Assembly (NCBI GenBank): GCA_021810045.1
Contig: JAJZJR010000001.1
Coordinates: 310,001-374,000 of the forward strand
DNA length: 64,000 nucleotides
DNA from: Thermoplasmata archaeon
GTDB taxonomy: Archaea; Thermoplasmatota; Thermoplasmata; Thermoplasmatales; Thermoplasmataceae
Direction: 5' to 3'
The notes beneath the pieces were generated by a model. That model searched no databases, was not told the DNA's origin, and saw nothing but the letters and a program-made list of their open reading frames with translations. A program made the position numbers and the translations under genes. Below, in pieces: positions 8,431-17,327 of the stretch. The number at the start of each line of letters is the position of its first letter. Within the stretch, counting starts at the first letter, position 1.

Positions 8431-8441
8431 ACTACAATAAT

Positions 8442-8478
8442 TCCTAATCTCTTATTAGGAGTTCTTCTAGACAGAAGA
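8442..8478. promoter_or_regulatory. Two inverted repeats in the DUF357 / ABC exporter promoter region
   Basis: TCCTAAT at 8442-8448 and ATTAGGA at 8454-8460 form a perfect 7-bp inverted repeat with a 5-nt spacer, overlapping the expected TATA position of the DUF357 gene. TCTTCT at 8463-8468 and AGAAGA at 8473-8478 form a second perfect 6-bp repeat with a 4-nt spacer. The arrangement resembles operator sites in a divergent promoter region. Confidence 0.4.
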
Positions 8479-8543
8479 GACTTCTATGCACTTTGTCATT
8501 TCCTTATTTTTAAGTAGTTCGAGATTATCTATCTGGGCACCGT

Positions 8544-9383
8544 ATGATTGAAGTCATAGATCTTGTGAAAAGGTATTCCGAAAAAGTTACTGCCCTCAAA
8601 GGGATTTCTTTCCAGGCTGATAAGAGAGTAACATCAATTATAGGAAGAAACGGAGCCGGGAAAACAACACTTCTCAGAATACTTTCCACACAACTGCTGC
8701 CCACATCGGGGTCGGTCAGAATCAATGGCATTGACATCATTAAAAGACCTGATGAAATCAGGAACAAAATAGTGAGTATACCGCAGGAGGCTTCACCAAT
8801 TGGAGTTCTTACCGCCTTTGAACAGGTAAAGATGTACCTTGTTGGAAGGCGTTTTTCATTCATGGAAGCCACGAGGGAAGCAAACAGGGCCCTTGATGAA
8901 ATAGGATTGAACGAATTCAAGAATACCCCAACTGATACTTTATCAGGAGGGATGAAAAGAAAGGTTTTCGTTGCAATGGCACTTGCATCCAACGCAGAGA
9001 TAGTTTTCCTGGATGAGCCCACCACAGGCCTTGATCCACTTTCAAGAATGGAAGTCTGGTCAGCAATCAGACAGATTGACTCACACATCATACTTACTAC
9101 TCATTACATGGAGGAGGCACAGGAATTATCGGAAGAAGTGTTTCTTGTTGAAACTGGCAAGATAATTGAACAGGGAACTGTTGATAACCTCCTAAAGAGG
9201 TTTGACGGCATGGTGAGGGCAGAGACAACGTCACCTTGTGATAACTGCATTAAGGTTTCAAACACATACATAAGATATATTTCAAAAGACAAGGTCCAGG
9301 ATTACGTTGAAAAGGGATTTACCGTTAAATCTGTAAATCTTGACGATCTTTTCATAAGCAAAGGTGTTTACCTTGAACCTTAA
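8544..9383 (+). CDS. ABC transporter ATP-binding protein
   Basis: A 279-residue ATPase of an ABC-2 type exporter. Walker A GRNGAGKTT (about residues 33-41), Q-loop IPQEAS, signature LSGGMKRK, Walker B IVFLDEPTTGLD and the switch His in LTTHYMEEA are all intact. The C-terminal 60 residues form the usual small accessory region of multidrug or lipid exporters. It overlaps the permease gene by 20 nt, so the two form one transporter. Substrate unknown. A TTATTTTTAAG element near 8504-8513 may be the TATA box. Confidence 0.9.
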   Translation: MIEVIDLVKRYSEKVTALKGISFQADKRVTSIIGRNGAGKTTLLRILSTQLLPTSGSVRINGIDIIKRPDEIRNKIVSIPQEASPIGVLTAFEQVKMYLVGRRFSFMEATREANRALDEIGLNEFKNTPTDTLSGGMKRKVFVAMALASNAEIVFLDEPTTGLDPLSRMEVWSAIRQIDSHIILTTHYMEEAQELSEEVFLVETGKIIEQGTVDNLLKRFDGMVRAETTSPCDNCIKVSNTYIRYISKDKVQDYVEKGFTVKSVNLDDLFISKGVYLEP

Positions 9384-10095
9384 GTTCACCCTACTTCTTG
9401 CATGGTACTACGGAATCAGGACTATTGCGAGGGGGCCCTCATACATAATTGCAGCCTTGAGTACTCCTCTGGCCCTCCTTTTCCTTGTTTATGTCCTGTC
9501 CGGTGGAGCACTAGTAAAATATGCGCTTGTAGGTGGTTTCATTGCAATTGTAGCCTCTGTGGCACTTCAGAGTTCTGGTGATGCTGCATTTTTCAGGCTG
9601 CAGTTGCGTATTCAGGACCTCTATGTTGCCAGTTCCGTGTCACCATCCGACTACATGATAGGCCTGACTTTGAGCTATCTCATGTTTTCGTTACCTGGGA
9701 TTGCCTTGTATGGAATTTTAGGAGTGATTTATCACCTGTTTTCACTATCTGCTATACTTATGCTAATTTTGGTACTGGCACTGCTTGTACTGGCAACTTC
9801 ATCAATTTCATTCATAATTTCGAGCAGCATTAAGCACATCAGGAATATCTGGGGAATAGCCGGTATTCTTTCTGTGCTTATGACTATCCTGCCCCCAACC
9901 TACTATCCGTATGAATCCATAAAGAGGGTGTTTCTTTATATTCTTTCCATTACACCAGTAACTCCTGCTGCAGTTGTTGCACAATATTCTTTTGGACTTT
10001 CTCCGGCATTGCCCGTGGAACTGTACGTACTGATTGGTGAAACGATTATCTTCTTTGCAATGGCAAGATTCCTTACCAGATGGCGCGAGAAGTAA
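9364..10095 (+). CDS. ABC-2 type permease
   Basis: A 243-residue integral membrane protein with about six hydrophobic segments in the ABC-2 permease layout: a cytoplasmic start, then paired helices around residues 25-65, a GLTLSYLMFSLPGIALYG segment and three more helices. Start is a GTG at 9364 within the end of the ATPase gene (20-nt overlap). Forms an exporter with the preceding protein. Nothing identifies the cargo. Confidence 0.85.
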   Translation: MFTLNLKFTLLLAWYYGIRTIARGPSYIIAALSTPLALLFLVYVLSGGALVKYALVGGFIAIVASVALQSSGDAAFFRLQLRIQDLYVASSVSPSDYMIGLTLSYLMFSLPGIALYGILGVIYHLFSLSAILMLILVLALLVLATSSISFIISSSIKHIRNIWGIAGILSVLMTILPPTYYPYESIKRVFLYILSITPVTPAAVVAQYSFGLSPALPVELYVLIGETIIFFAMARFLTRWREK

Positions 10096-10136
10096 TTTCC
10101 TGTAAGGAACTTTAGTAAGATTGAAAAAATACGGCT

Positions 10137-10451
10137 TTATCTTACCTTGCTGTAATCGCCTATAAGATTATACAGTCTTTTTTGTGTATTATCATCAATA
10201 ATTCCGTCTTCATATATCTTAGAGATGTACTCTCTTGCTTCTTTAGTGCCTTGCTTTGAGGCAATGGAGTAGAGACCGCCTTTAATTGCGCCCCTTACAC
10301 TGTCTGGTAACTCTTCTACAATCTTGTTCAGCATGAAGTTGAATTCTTCTGTTTTTCTCATATCCAGTCTCCTGGATCTCTTGGTTTCTGTGTTATTCTT
10401 CTGGGTATTTACCCTGAAGAAATTACGAGGTTTTCTGTTGAATCTTCTCAT
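10137..10451 (-). CDS. Small basic protein of unknown function
   Basis: A 104-residue soluble protein. The first 35 residues are rich in Arg, Lys and Asn (NRKPRNFF, KRSRRLDMRK) and look disordered or nucleic-acid binding; the rest is a predicted helical domain (EEFNFMLNKIVEELP, GTKEAREYISKIYEDG). I do not recognise the family. A TATA-like TTTTTATAAG near 10477-10485 lies about 30 nt upstream of the ATG. Convergent with the ABC permease. Confidence 0.55.
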   Translation of the reverse strand: MRRFNRKPRNFFRVNTQKNNTETKRSRRLDMRKTEEFNFMLNKIVEELPDSVRGAIKGGLYSIASKQGTKEAREYISKIYEDGIIDDNTQKRLYNLIGDYSKVR

Positions 10452-10559
10452 TTGTATTCATAGTAGTCAGAGAACTTATAAAAATGTTGGGAGTAAGTTT
10501 TCAACTTAAACAGAATTTTTCGGTTTCATGAGACACCTGCATAAGAATTGAAATGAATT

Positions 10560-11612
10560 TCATAATGCGGCTGTCACAATGAATCTGGAAGAAACATGCC
10601 ATAGATGGGGGCCGTATGATTTTACCACTTTCTGGTCCAGAATATCTATAAGATAACCGAGTTCTCTTGCTCGTCTTTGAATGCCGATCCAGTGAGAGTT
10701 AATAGTAGCGGTGTCACATATAATGTGCATATTTATCATTGTACCTTTATGGCTCATTCTGAGTGCAGTGGCAAGGAACTGGGGTGAGTCAAAATGACCC
10801 ATCAGTATATAGTCTGCCCGTAGTCCATATGTTGAGGATCTGCAATCCCCGGGCAATGGATTAATTCGATCTTCCATCCTGTTTTTTCGGATATTCTGAA
10901 CAAGAAAATCAAAAGAATTCGGATTAAGTTCACAGGCGAAAATTCGGGCCCTTGGAGAACCTTTTGCAACTTGTAGCGTGAAATAACCTATACCTGCAAA
11001 CATGTCTACAACAGTTTTTTCATTAAAATGGCCCTTAGATTCCCATATTCTGGAGTTTACGTTCCCGGGAGAGAACATTACTTTGGTCGGATCAAACGAA
11101 TAAAATATGCCATTCTCTTCGTGAGTGACTCCACCTTTCCTTCCCCAGAGAAGTTTTACATCAGGCTCCCTTATTGGGGACTCTCCTATTCCCCTATCCA
11201 GATAAATGCTGTTTGCACAGAACTCTTTCGCTATCATCCCGAATACTTTTAAAGGGAGTCTCTGAAAACGTTTTTCTTTTATAAACAGCGAATCCCCAAA
11301 CATGATGAATTTATCAGGAAATCTCCCTTCAATACCCATTTCTTCCAGTTTTCTATTCACCCGTTCTACTGGGGATACTGTTAAATCTCTGACCTGAAAG
11401 TCATGTCTTTCTGCAAGTGTTCCATCGAGTTTTATGGGACTTTTAACTGGTATGAGAACGTGATTCATCTCATACCTGATCTTCAAATCCTTTCTGACAA
11501 CATCCTGCTTTAACAAGTAAGAAAGCACTTTATTGGCACTGCTCTTTGGAACAGAAAGGCATTCACAGAGCACCATTTTTGCAGAACCTCCGTAGGCTAT
11601 CCTTTTAACCAT
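10560..11612 (-). CDS. taw2: Taw2-like tRNA(Phe) wyosine aminocarboxypropyltransferase
   Basis: A 350-residue Rossmann-fold SAM-dependent enzyme of the Trm5/Tyw2 family. The segment THEENGIFYSFDPTKVMFSPGN, VDMFAGIGYFTLQVA (SAM motif I) and the closing SYGPHLWHVSSRF mark the family. In place of the NPPY motif of Trm5 methyltransferases it has DYILMGHFDS, as in Tyw2/Taw2, which transfers the aminocarboxypropyl group of SAM to the tricyclic guanosine-37 of tRNA-Phe. The first 60 residues look like a separate small helical domain. The start could also be the ATG at 11576, which is about 29 nt from a TATA-like element shared with hemC. Confidence 0.8.
   Translation of the reverse strand: MVKRIAYGGSAKMVLCECLSVPKSSANKVLSYLLKQDVVRKDLKIRYEMNHVLIPVKSPIKLDGTLAERHDFQVRDLTVSPVERVNRKLEEMGIEGRFPDKFIMFGDSLFIKEKRFQRLPLKVFGMIAKEFCANSIYLDRGIGESPIREPDVKLLWGRKGGVTHEENGIFYSFDPTKVMFSPGNVNSRIWESKGHFNEKTVVDMFAGIGYFTLQVAKGSPRARIFACELNPNSFDFLVQNIRKNRMEDRINPLPGDCRSSTYGLRADYILMGHFDSPQFLATALRMSHKGTMINMHIICDTATINSHWIGIQRRARELGYLIDILDQKVVKSYGPHLWHVSSRFIVTAAL
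11601..11610. promoter_or_regulatory. Possible shared TATA element of hemC and taw2
   Basis: CCTTTTAACC reads as GGTTAAAAGG on the other strand. Its centre is about 26 nt from the hemC ATG (11631) and about 29 nt from an internal taw2 ATG (11576). The annotated start codons of the two genes are only 18 bp apart, so both promoters must overlap coding sequence. Confidence 0.35.
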
Positions 11613-11630
11613 TATAGCAATGATGTTTTT

Positions 11631-12521
11631 ATGCGACCTATCCGCATAGGTACACGCCCAAGCAAACTGGCATTGAAACAGGCAGAGATGGTTTCCTCAC
11701 TTCTTATGACCAAGGGTTTTGACACAACAGTGATTCCCTTGAGTTCTTCAGGAGATTCTGACTACAGGACTCCTCTTTATGAATCAAAGGGTCAAGGTAT
11801 TTTTGTGGAAGAAATCAACAGAGCTGTCCTGGAAGGAAATGCCGACATTGCGGTGCATAGTGCCAAGGACCTCCCATCAGCACTCCCGGAAGGTCTTGAG
11901 GTTCAGGCAGTATTGCCCAGAGAAGACCCATCCGATGTCCTGATATCCCGTAAACCGTTAATGGAGATTCCACCAGGGTCAGTCATTGGCACATCAAGCA
12001 TGAGAAGAATCAGGGAGCTCATAATGGTCAGGAGTGATTTGAAAACCGCCAATATAAGAGGGAACCTTGATACTAGGATCAGCAAACAGAATCAGGGTGA
12101 GTATTACGGGATAATTGTTGCCAAAGCAGGACTTAAGCGCCTTTCTTTAAATGTTGATATGCACGAACTTAACACCGATGATTTTTTGCCTGCACCAAAT
12201 CAAGGGATTATAGCAGTTGTTGGAAAGTCTGATTCTGACTTTGCGAAACACATAGCCAGTATAAACCACGAAGAAACAATGGCCGTGTACCGAGTGGAAA
12301 GGCATATTGTGAGATCACTAAACCTTGGTTGCTCCATGCCTGTGGGTATACTTTGTACCAGAACCAGAGGAAGATATGATGTGAAATGCAGGTTCTATTC
12401 CAGTTTAATGCGGGAGTTTAAGGAGTTCAGGAAGAGCTTCACAGAAATGGAAGCCCTGGAAGAACTTATATCCAGTATAAAGGAGAAGGTACCTGCCTCA
12501 TATGGTTATAACTTCAGGTGA
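11631..12521 (+). CDS. hemC: Porphobilinogen deaminase (hydroxymethylbilane synthase)
   Basis: A 296-residue enzyme that polymerises four porphobilinogens to hydroxymethylbilane in tetrapyrrole synthesis. Motifs: IGTRPSKLALKQAE at the N terminus, ADIAVHSAKDLPS, GTSSMRRIREL, NIRGNLDTR and the dipyrromethane-cofactor Cys in LNLGCSMPVG. Length is normal. Followed 12 nt later by hemD, so the two consecutive pathway steps are coupled. No hemA, hemB or hemL is nearby. Confidence 0.93.
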   Translation: MRPIRIGTRPSKLALKQAEMVSSLLMTKGFDTTVIPLSSSGDSDYRTPLYESKGQGIFVEEINRAVLEGNADIAVHSAKDLPSALPEGLEVQAVLPREDPSDVLISRKPLMEIPPGSVIGTSSMRRIRELIMVRSDLKTANIRGNLDTRISKQNQGEYYGIIVAKAGLKRLSLNVDMHELNTDDFLPAPNQGIIAVVGKSDSDFAKHIASINHEETMAVYRVERHIVRSLNLGCSMPVGILCTRTRGRYDVKCRFYSSLMREFKEFRKSFTEMEALEELISSIKEKVPASYGYNFR

Positions 12522-12533
12522 ATATGGGAAAAT

Positions 12534-13259
12534 ATGAAAAAGATAATTACAACTAGACCTGAGGAGAAAGCGGAATTATCGTACTCATCCGACTGCTTTG
12601 AATTGGTGAATATCCCTGTTACAAAGCTGGTTGTAAATCATGAAATCGACACCAAAAGCATCCTGAATTTTAAACCCACATTGGGAGTCTTCACCAGCAC
12701 AAAAGGTGTAGAAATATTCCTTTCAGTTTTCAAAGGGAGGTATTTACAGGAAATGAGAGTTGTGGCAATTGGTCATAAGACGGCCGGAATTCTTTCTTCC
12801 CAATATTCCAATGTACAGGTACCTGCCGAGAAAACCTCCAGAGGCGTGAATAAACTCCTGGATCAGATAATTGGGAAGGAAGATAGAATTGCACTTTTTA
12901 CAAGTGCAAAGTCAAATGGCATCATCCTTGAACACATTCAAAGTAGAGGGTGGAGACATATGGAAATCAAACTTTACGATGCAGTGGTACTCGATACCGA
13001 TCCAATATTCATCGAGGCATCCAAGGAAGATTGTCTTGGTATTGTGATCACATCCTCCATGGAAGCAAGGGCGATATTCGGAAAAGATAACCTGAAAGAT
13101 AGAGATAAAAAGATAGTTGCGGGAACACACATATTTGCCATAGGAGCAACTACAGAAGAAACGTTGAAAGAACTTGGCATCCCCATTTCCAAACCAATAG
13201 GAAAATCAAATCTTAAGGAAATGCTGAAAATTATAGAAGAAACCTATTGCCAGCACTAA
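12534..13259 (+). CDS. hemD: Uroporphyrinogen-III synthase
   Basis: A 241-residue two-domain protein that cyclises hydroxymethylbilane with inversion of ring D. The family is poorly conserved, but the N-terminal KKIITTRPEEKA, the FTSTKGVEIF loop, VVAIGHKTAGIL, a second-half VITSSMEARAIF and IFAIGATTEETLKELG, and the position directly after hemC make the call good. The stop codon TAA (13257-13259) directly abuts the discriminator base of the opposing initiator tRNA gene. Confidence 0.88.
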   Translation: MKKIITTRPEEKAELSYSSDCFELVNIPVTKLVVNHEIDTKSILNFKPTLGVFTSTKGVEIFLSVFKGRYLQEMRVVAIGHKTAGILSSQYSNVQVPAEKTSRGVNKLLDQIIGKEDRIALFTSAKSNGIILEHIQSRGWRHMEIKLYDAVVLDTDPIFIEASKEDCLGIVITSSMEARAIFGKDNLKDRDKKIVAGTHIFAIGATTEETLKELGIPISKPIGKSNLKEMLKIIEETYCQH

Positions 13260-13334
13260 TAGCGGGGAATGGATTTGAACCATTGATCTACGGGTTATGA
13301 GCCCGTCGGGATCTCCTAACTACCCCACCCCGCT
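13260..13334 (-). tRNA. Initiator tRNA-Met (CAU)
   Basis: A 75-nt cloverleaf on the minus strand. The acceptor stem is AGCGGGG (from 13334) paired with CCCCGCT (13261-13267), the anticodon loop is CTCATAA, and the T-loop is TTCAAAT. The A1-U72 pair and the three G-C pairs GGG/CCC next to the anticodon loop identify it as the initiator. Discriminator is A73; CCA is not encoded. The gene ends exactly at the hemD stop codon, so transcription of hemCD and the tRNA converge. Confidence 0.92.
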
Positions 13335-13381
13335 TCAATCCAATATAGTTCCAGCCAATATAATACTTCTTGATAACCGAG

Positions 13382-13948
13382 TTATCCAAAGGATTCTTCG
13401 ATGCGTTTGAGTCTCAGTTCCCTTGCACTTTTTTCGAGGTAAGTATAGGCAGTCCTCTGCTTACTGCCGTTAATAAGCATATTAATTGCTTCCTTTGCGT
13501 ATTCCATTGCAACATAATCCCCGATTAATGCAACTGTATCACCATAGACAGAAATTTGAGTGGACGTCAGTTCCTCAACTACTCTTCTGGTTTTCCCGCC
13601 AGTGCCAATAAGTCTGGCCCTTATCTGTTCAATCCTGTGTGATCCAGGTTTGGCAAAATCCCTCAGGGAGATTACTATGAGTTGGTAATTTTCCTCATAA
13701 AGTAGTGTGGCATTGGAAGGACTGAAGCCACGCCCTATTGCCTGAATGACACTTGAAGTTATATTTGCCTTCAGGGGGTCCCCTCTCTGAATTATTGTAA
13801 CATCGCCGGTTTCTGATTCAATGGAAAGTCTCACTTCACCCAATGTCTCTATTTGTTTCTTAGAATTCCCGTCTTTTCCGATTATCACTGCGACACGGTC
13901 TTTTGGTACCCTGACCTGAAAAGTATGTTCCTCTGATGAGCCTTCCAT
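13382..13948 (-). CDS. KH-domain protein, Dim2/Pno1-like
   Basis: A 188-residue protein with two KH domains: the first around residues 10-60 (RVAVIIGKDGNSKKQIE), the second around 105-165 (ARLIGTGGKTRRVVEEL, with the GxxG loop). This is the archaeal homologue of eukaryotic Dim2/Pno1, which binds near the 3' end of 16S/18S rRNA in late small-subunit maturation and cooperates with Rio kinases. It is the last gene of aIF1A-rio1-KH. An AAGGTGA ribosome binding site precedes the ATG. Confidence 0.88.
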   Translation of the reverse strand: MEGSSEEHTFQVRVPKDRVAVIIGKDGNSKKQIETLGEVRLSIESETGDVTIIQRGDPLKANITSSVIQAIGRGFSPSNATLLYEENYQLIVISLRDFAKPGSHRIEQIRARLIGTGGKTRRVVEELTSTQISVYGDTVALIGDYVAMEYAKEAINMLINGSKQRTAYTYLEKSARELRLKRIEESFG

Positions 13949-13988
13949 TATTGTTTCACCTTTCCCTTAGCTAACATATTTAATAAAT

Positions 13989-14759
13989 TTATTCTGGAGC
14001 CGGGTTTCCCCTTATCTTTTTAAGTAATGATTCAAGATCGCATTTTACTCCCTTTGAGGAAAAAAATCTTACCAGATTTCTTACATCTCTCTCCAGAAAG
14101 TAATCAGCAGCAGGATGATCTTTCGCCACCGCCTGGCCAACATCAACAAAATATGCTTTCCTTCTGTGATAAAGGAGATTGTACTCACTCATGTCTGCGT
14201 GAACAAGCTTTGCCTTTGAAAACATTATTGTAAGATCTTCTACAACCTGTTCGTAAATTGCCTGAAAATCAATCTTGACATCCTTTATCATTGGGGCTGG
14301 TGCATATTTTGTACCAACATAAGACATCAGAAGCAGGTTCTTGTGAAATGCAATTGGTCTTGGACACGGAATTTTATACTTCCTTAACTGTTTGAGGTTG
14401 GTGAATTCTTTCTTTGCCCATATATTAACTATATTGGAACGATCAATCCTTTCCCTTGAAAATCTGTAATCCCCTTCAATATATTTCCAAATGTTTGCAA
14501 ACCTCAATGTTGAAAGTTTGTAAACCTTTATAACCACAGGTTTTCCTTTGCTGAATGCCTTGAATACAACCGATTCCTTTCCTGAAGAAATTGGAAAATC
14601 AATATACTCAACGGAATTTCTTCCCATTAGTTCATAAAGGGCTTTAAGAGTCCTTCCATCAAAAACAAGATCCGCTGTTTTTCTGTCAAGATTTGTGTGA
14701 TACAAAAACTCCTTTGACTTCAGGAGTGTTTCCAGTGCAGATACATCTTTTTCAGGCAT
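13989..14759 (-). CDS. rio1: RIO1-family serine protein kinase
   Basis: A 256-residue atypical kinase. The nucleotide loop SSGKESVVFKAF, the catalytic LVHADMSEYNLLYH and the metal-binding VDVGQAV are RIO1 hallmarks. The N-terminal RIO extension (KTADLVFDGRTLKALYELM) is also present. RIO1 acts in maturation of the small ribosomal subunit in the cytoplasm. It lies between aIF1A (2-nt gap) and the Dim2-like KH gene, an arrangement common in archaea and functionally consistent. Confidence 0.92.
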   Translation of the reverse strand: MPEKDVSALETLLKSKEFLYHTNLDRKTADLVFDGRTLKALYELMGRNSVEYIDFPISSGKESVVFKAFSKGKPVVIKVYKLSTLRFANIWKYIEGDYRFSRERIDRSNIVNIWAKKEFTNLKQLRKYKIPCPRPIAFHKNLLLMSYVGTKYAPAPMIKDVKIDFQAIYEQVVEDLTIMFSKAKLVHADMSEYNLLYHRRKAYFVDVGQAVAKDHPAADYFLERDVRNLVRFFSSKGVKCDLESLLKKIRGNPAPE

Positions 14760-14761
14760 GT

Positions 14762-15106
14762 TTACTTGAATATATTAATTACATCTGGCAAAAGATTGCT
14801 TCTGCTCAAATAATTGGCCTGTGTTTGTGTATATCTGTAAACCACATCTGCTTTTTCATTTTGAAAAGGCCATGGCTTTACAATCACCAGATCATTTTCT
14901 CTGATCCACATTCTCTTTTTCATTTTACCTGGTATTCTGCAGCTCCTTGTAAAGCCGTCCTCACACATTACATTAAGTCTGGAAGCACCTGCTAGTTTCT
15001 CTACTATGCCGAACATTTCTCCTCTTCTTTTGTTTGGCAAAACTACCCTTACAGTCGGTTCAGATTCTACGTAACCTTCGCCCTTATTAGCTTCTTGGTC
15101 TTCCAT
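14762..15106 (-). CDS. eif1A: Translation initiation factor aIF1A
   Basis: A 114-residue OB-fold factor that binds the ribosomal A site during initiation. The core VRVVLPNKRRGEMFGIVEKLAGASRL and the following GFTRSCRIPGKMKKRMW and ENDLVIVKPWPF blocks (each shown in the protein) match eIF1A/IF1. First gene of the aIF1A-rio1-KH operon. A CTTTATAAGG TATA element at 15129-15138 lies about 27 nt before the ATG and there is no ribosome binding site, suggesting a leaderless mRNA. Confidence 0.93.
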   Translation of the reverse strand: MEDQEANKGEGYVESEPTVRVVLPNKRRGEMFGIVEKLAGASRLNVMCEDGFTRSCRIPGKMKKRMWIRENDLVIVKPWPFQNEKADVVYRYTQTQANYLSRSNLLPDVINIFK

Positions 15107-15257
15107 TTAGGCTTACACAATCTTATACTGCCTTATAAAGATGATAGTTGAACCCAATGTCCTAGAAAGTAACTGTTCTGTCAATATTTTAGCTGATAAG
15201 TAATTTAATAAGCCACATTTTAAGAATTAAACATTAACTGAGACATAATCAGAAAAA

Positions 15258-15282
15258 GGAGGATCCCGCATATTTGTGCGGG
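15258..15282 (-). terminator. Intrinsic-like terminator of the rpo-nusA operon
   Basis: On the minus strand, just after the nusA stop codon, CCCGCA and TGCGGG (15265-15270 with 15277-15282) form a perfect 6-bp G/C-rich stem with a 6-nt loop, followed by ATCCTCCTTTTTC. This looks like a hairpin plus pyrimidine/T tract ending the operon. Confidence 0.6.
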
Positions 15283-15288
15283 TGCGCA

Positions 15289-15717
15289 TCACTGTTTTAT
15301 ATTCAGACTCTTGATATTGAAACTTCTGGAGATTGCTTCCCTGAAGAGCTTTATGTTCCGGCCTTCCTTTCCAATAGCCTTCCCTACTTCTCCCTGCTCA
15401 ACAGATACAAGAATATCTGTCTGCCCTTCTTTCCAGTTTACGTAAATCTCCTTCACCTTAAACCTGAAGAAAACATTTCTTACATAAGTCAGAAGATCCC
15501 TGGAAAACTCTGCGACAAGTATGTGCTTGTTAATCTTGTCCTTTAAGCTCGTTATAATATTTGGGTTCCTTTTGAATAATTCTGCCAGTTTTCTTTCGCC
15601 GACGATGAACAGTACCATGTCTTCGTTTTCAAGGCATTCCCTGAGTTCGACTCTTCCAATCTTTTCAAAGAGAGCTATATAGCCCATTATTTTGTTATCT
15701 ATTGTTACTTCTTTCAT
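15289..15717 (-). CDS. nusA: NusA-like KH-domain transcription protein
   Basis: A 142-residue archaeal NusA, consisting of the two KH domains without the bacterial N- and C-terminal parts. The N-terminal IMGYIALFEKIGRVELRECLE and the C-terminal KH signature VGKAIGKEGRNIKLFREA are clear. It is normally encoded in the rpoH-B-A'-A'' operon in archaea and probably acts in elongation or termination. ATG at 15717 chosen; a GTG two codons upstream is possible. A TTTTTTATATC element near 15773-15783 may give it an additional promoter. The L30e gene that usually lies between rpoA'' and nusA is absent. Confidence 0.88.
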   Translation of the reverse strand: MKEVTIDNKIMGYIALFEKIGRVELRECLENEDMVLFIVGERKLAELFKRNPNIITSLKDKINKHILVAEFSRDLLTYVRNVFFRFKVKEIYVNWKEGQTDILVSVEQGEVGKAIGKEGRNIKLFREAISRSFNIKSLNIKQ

Positions 15718-15797
15718 TGACACTCGTTCCAGGTTTTTGAGAAATTGTCCTTTTTAACACTCTATTATTTAAGATATAAAAAATACTTTCGTAGGGC

Positions 15798-17327
<1,530 letters not shown>

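Noticed and set aside
8525-9091. 188-codon antisense frame over the ABC ATPase
   Set aside because: It mirrors the Walker and signature motifs of the real gene on the other strand and its product is a low-quality Ser/Leu-rich sequence.
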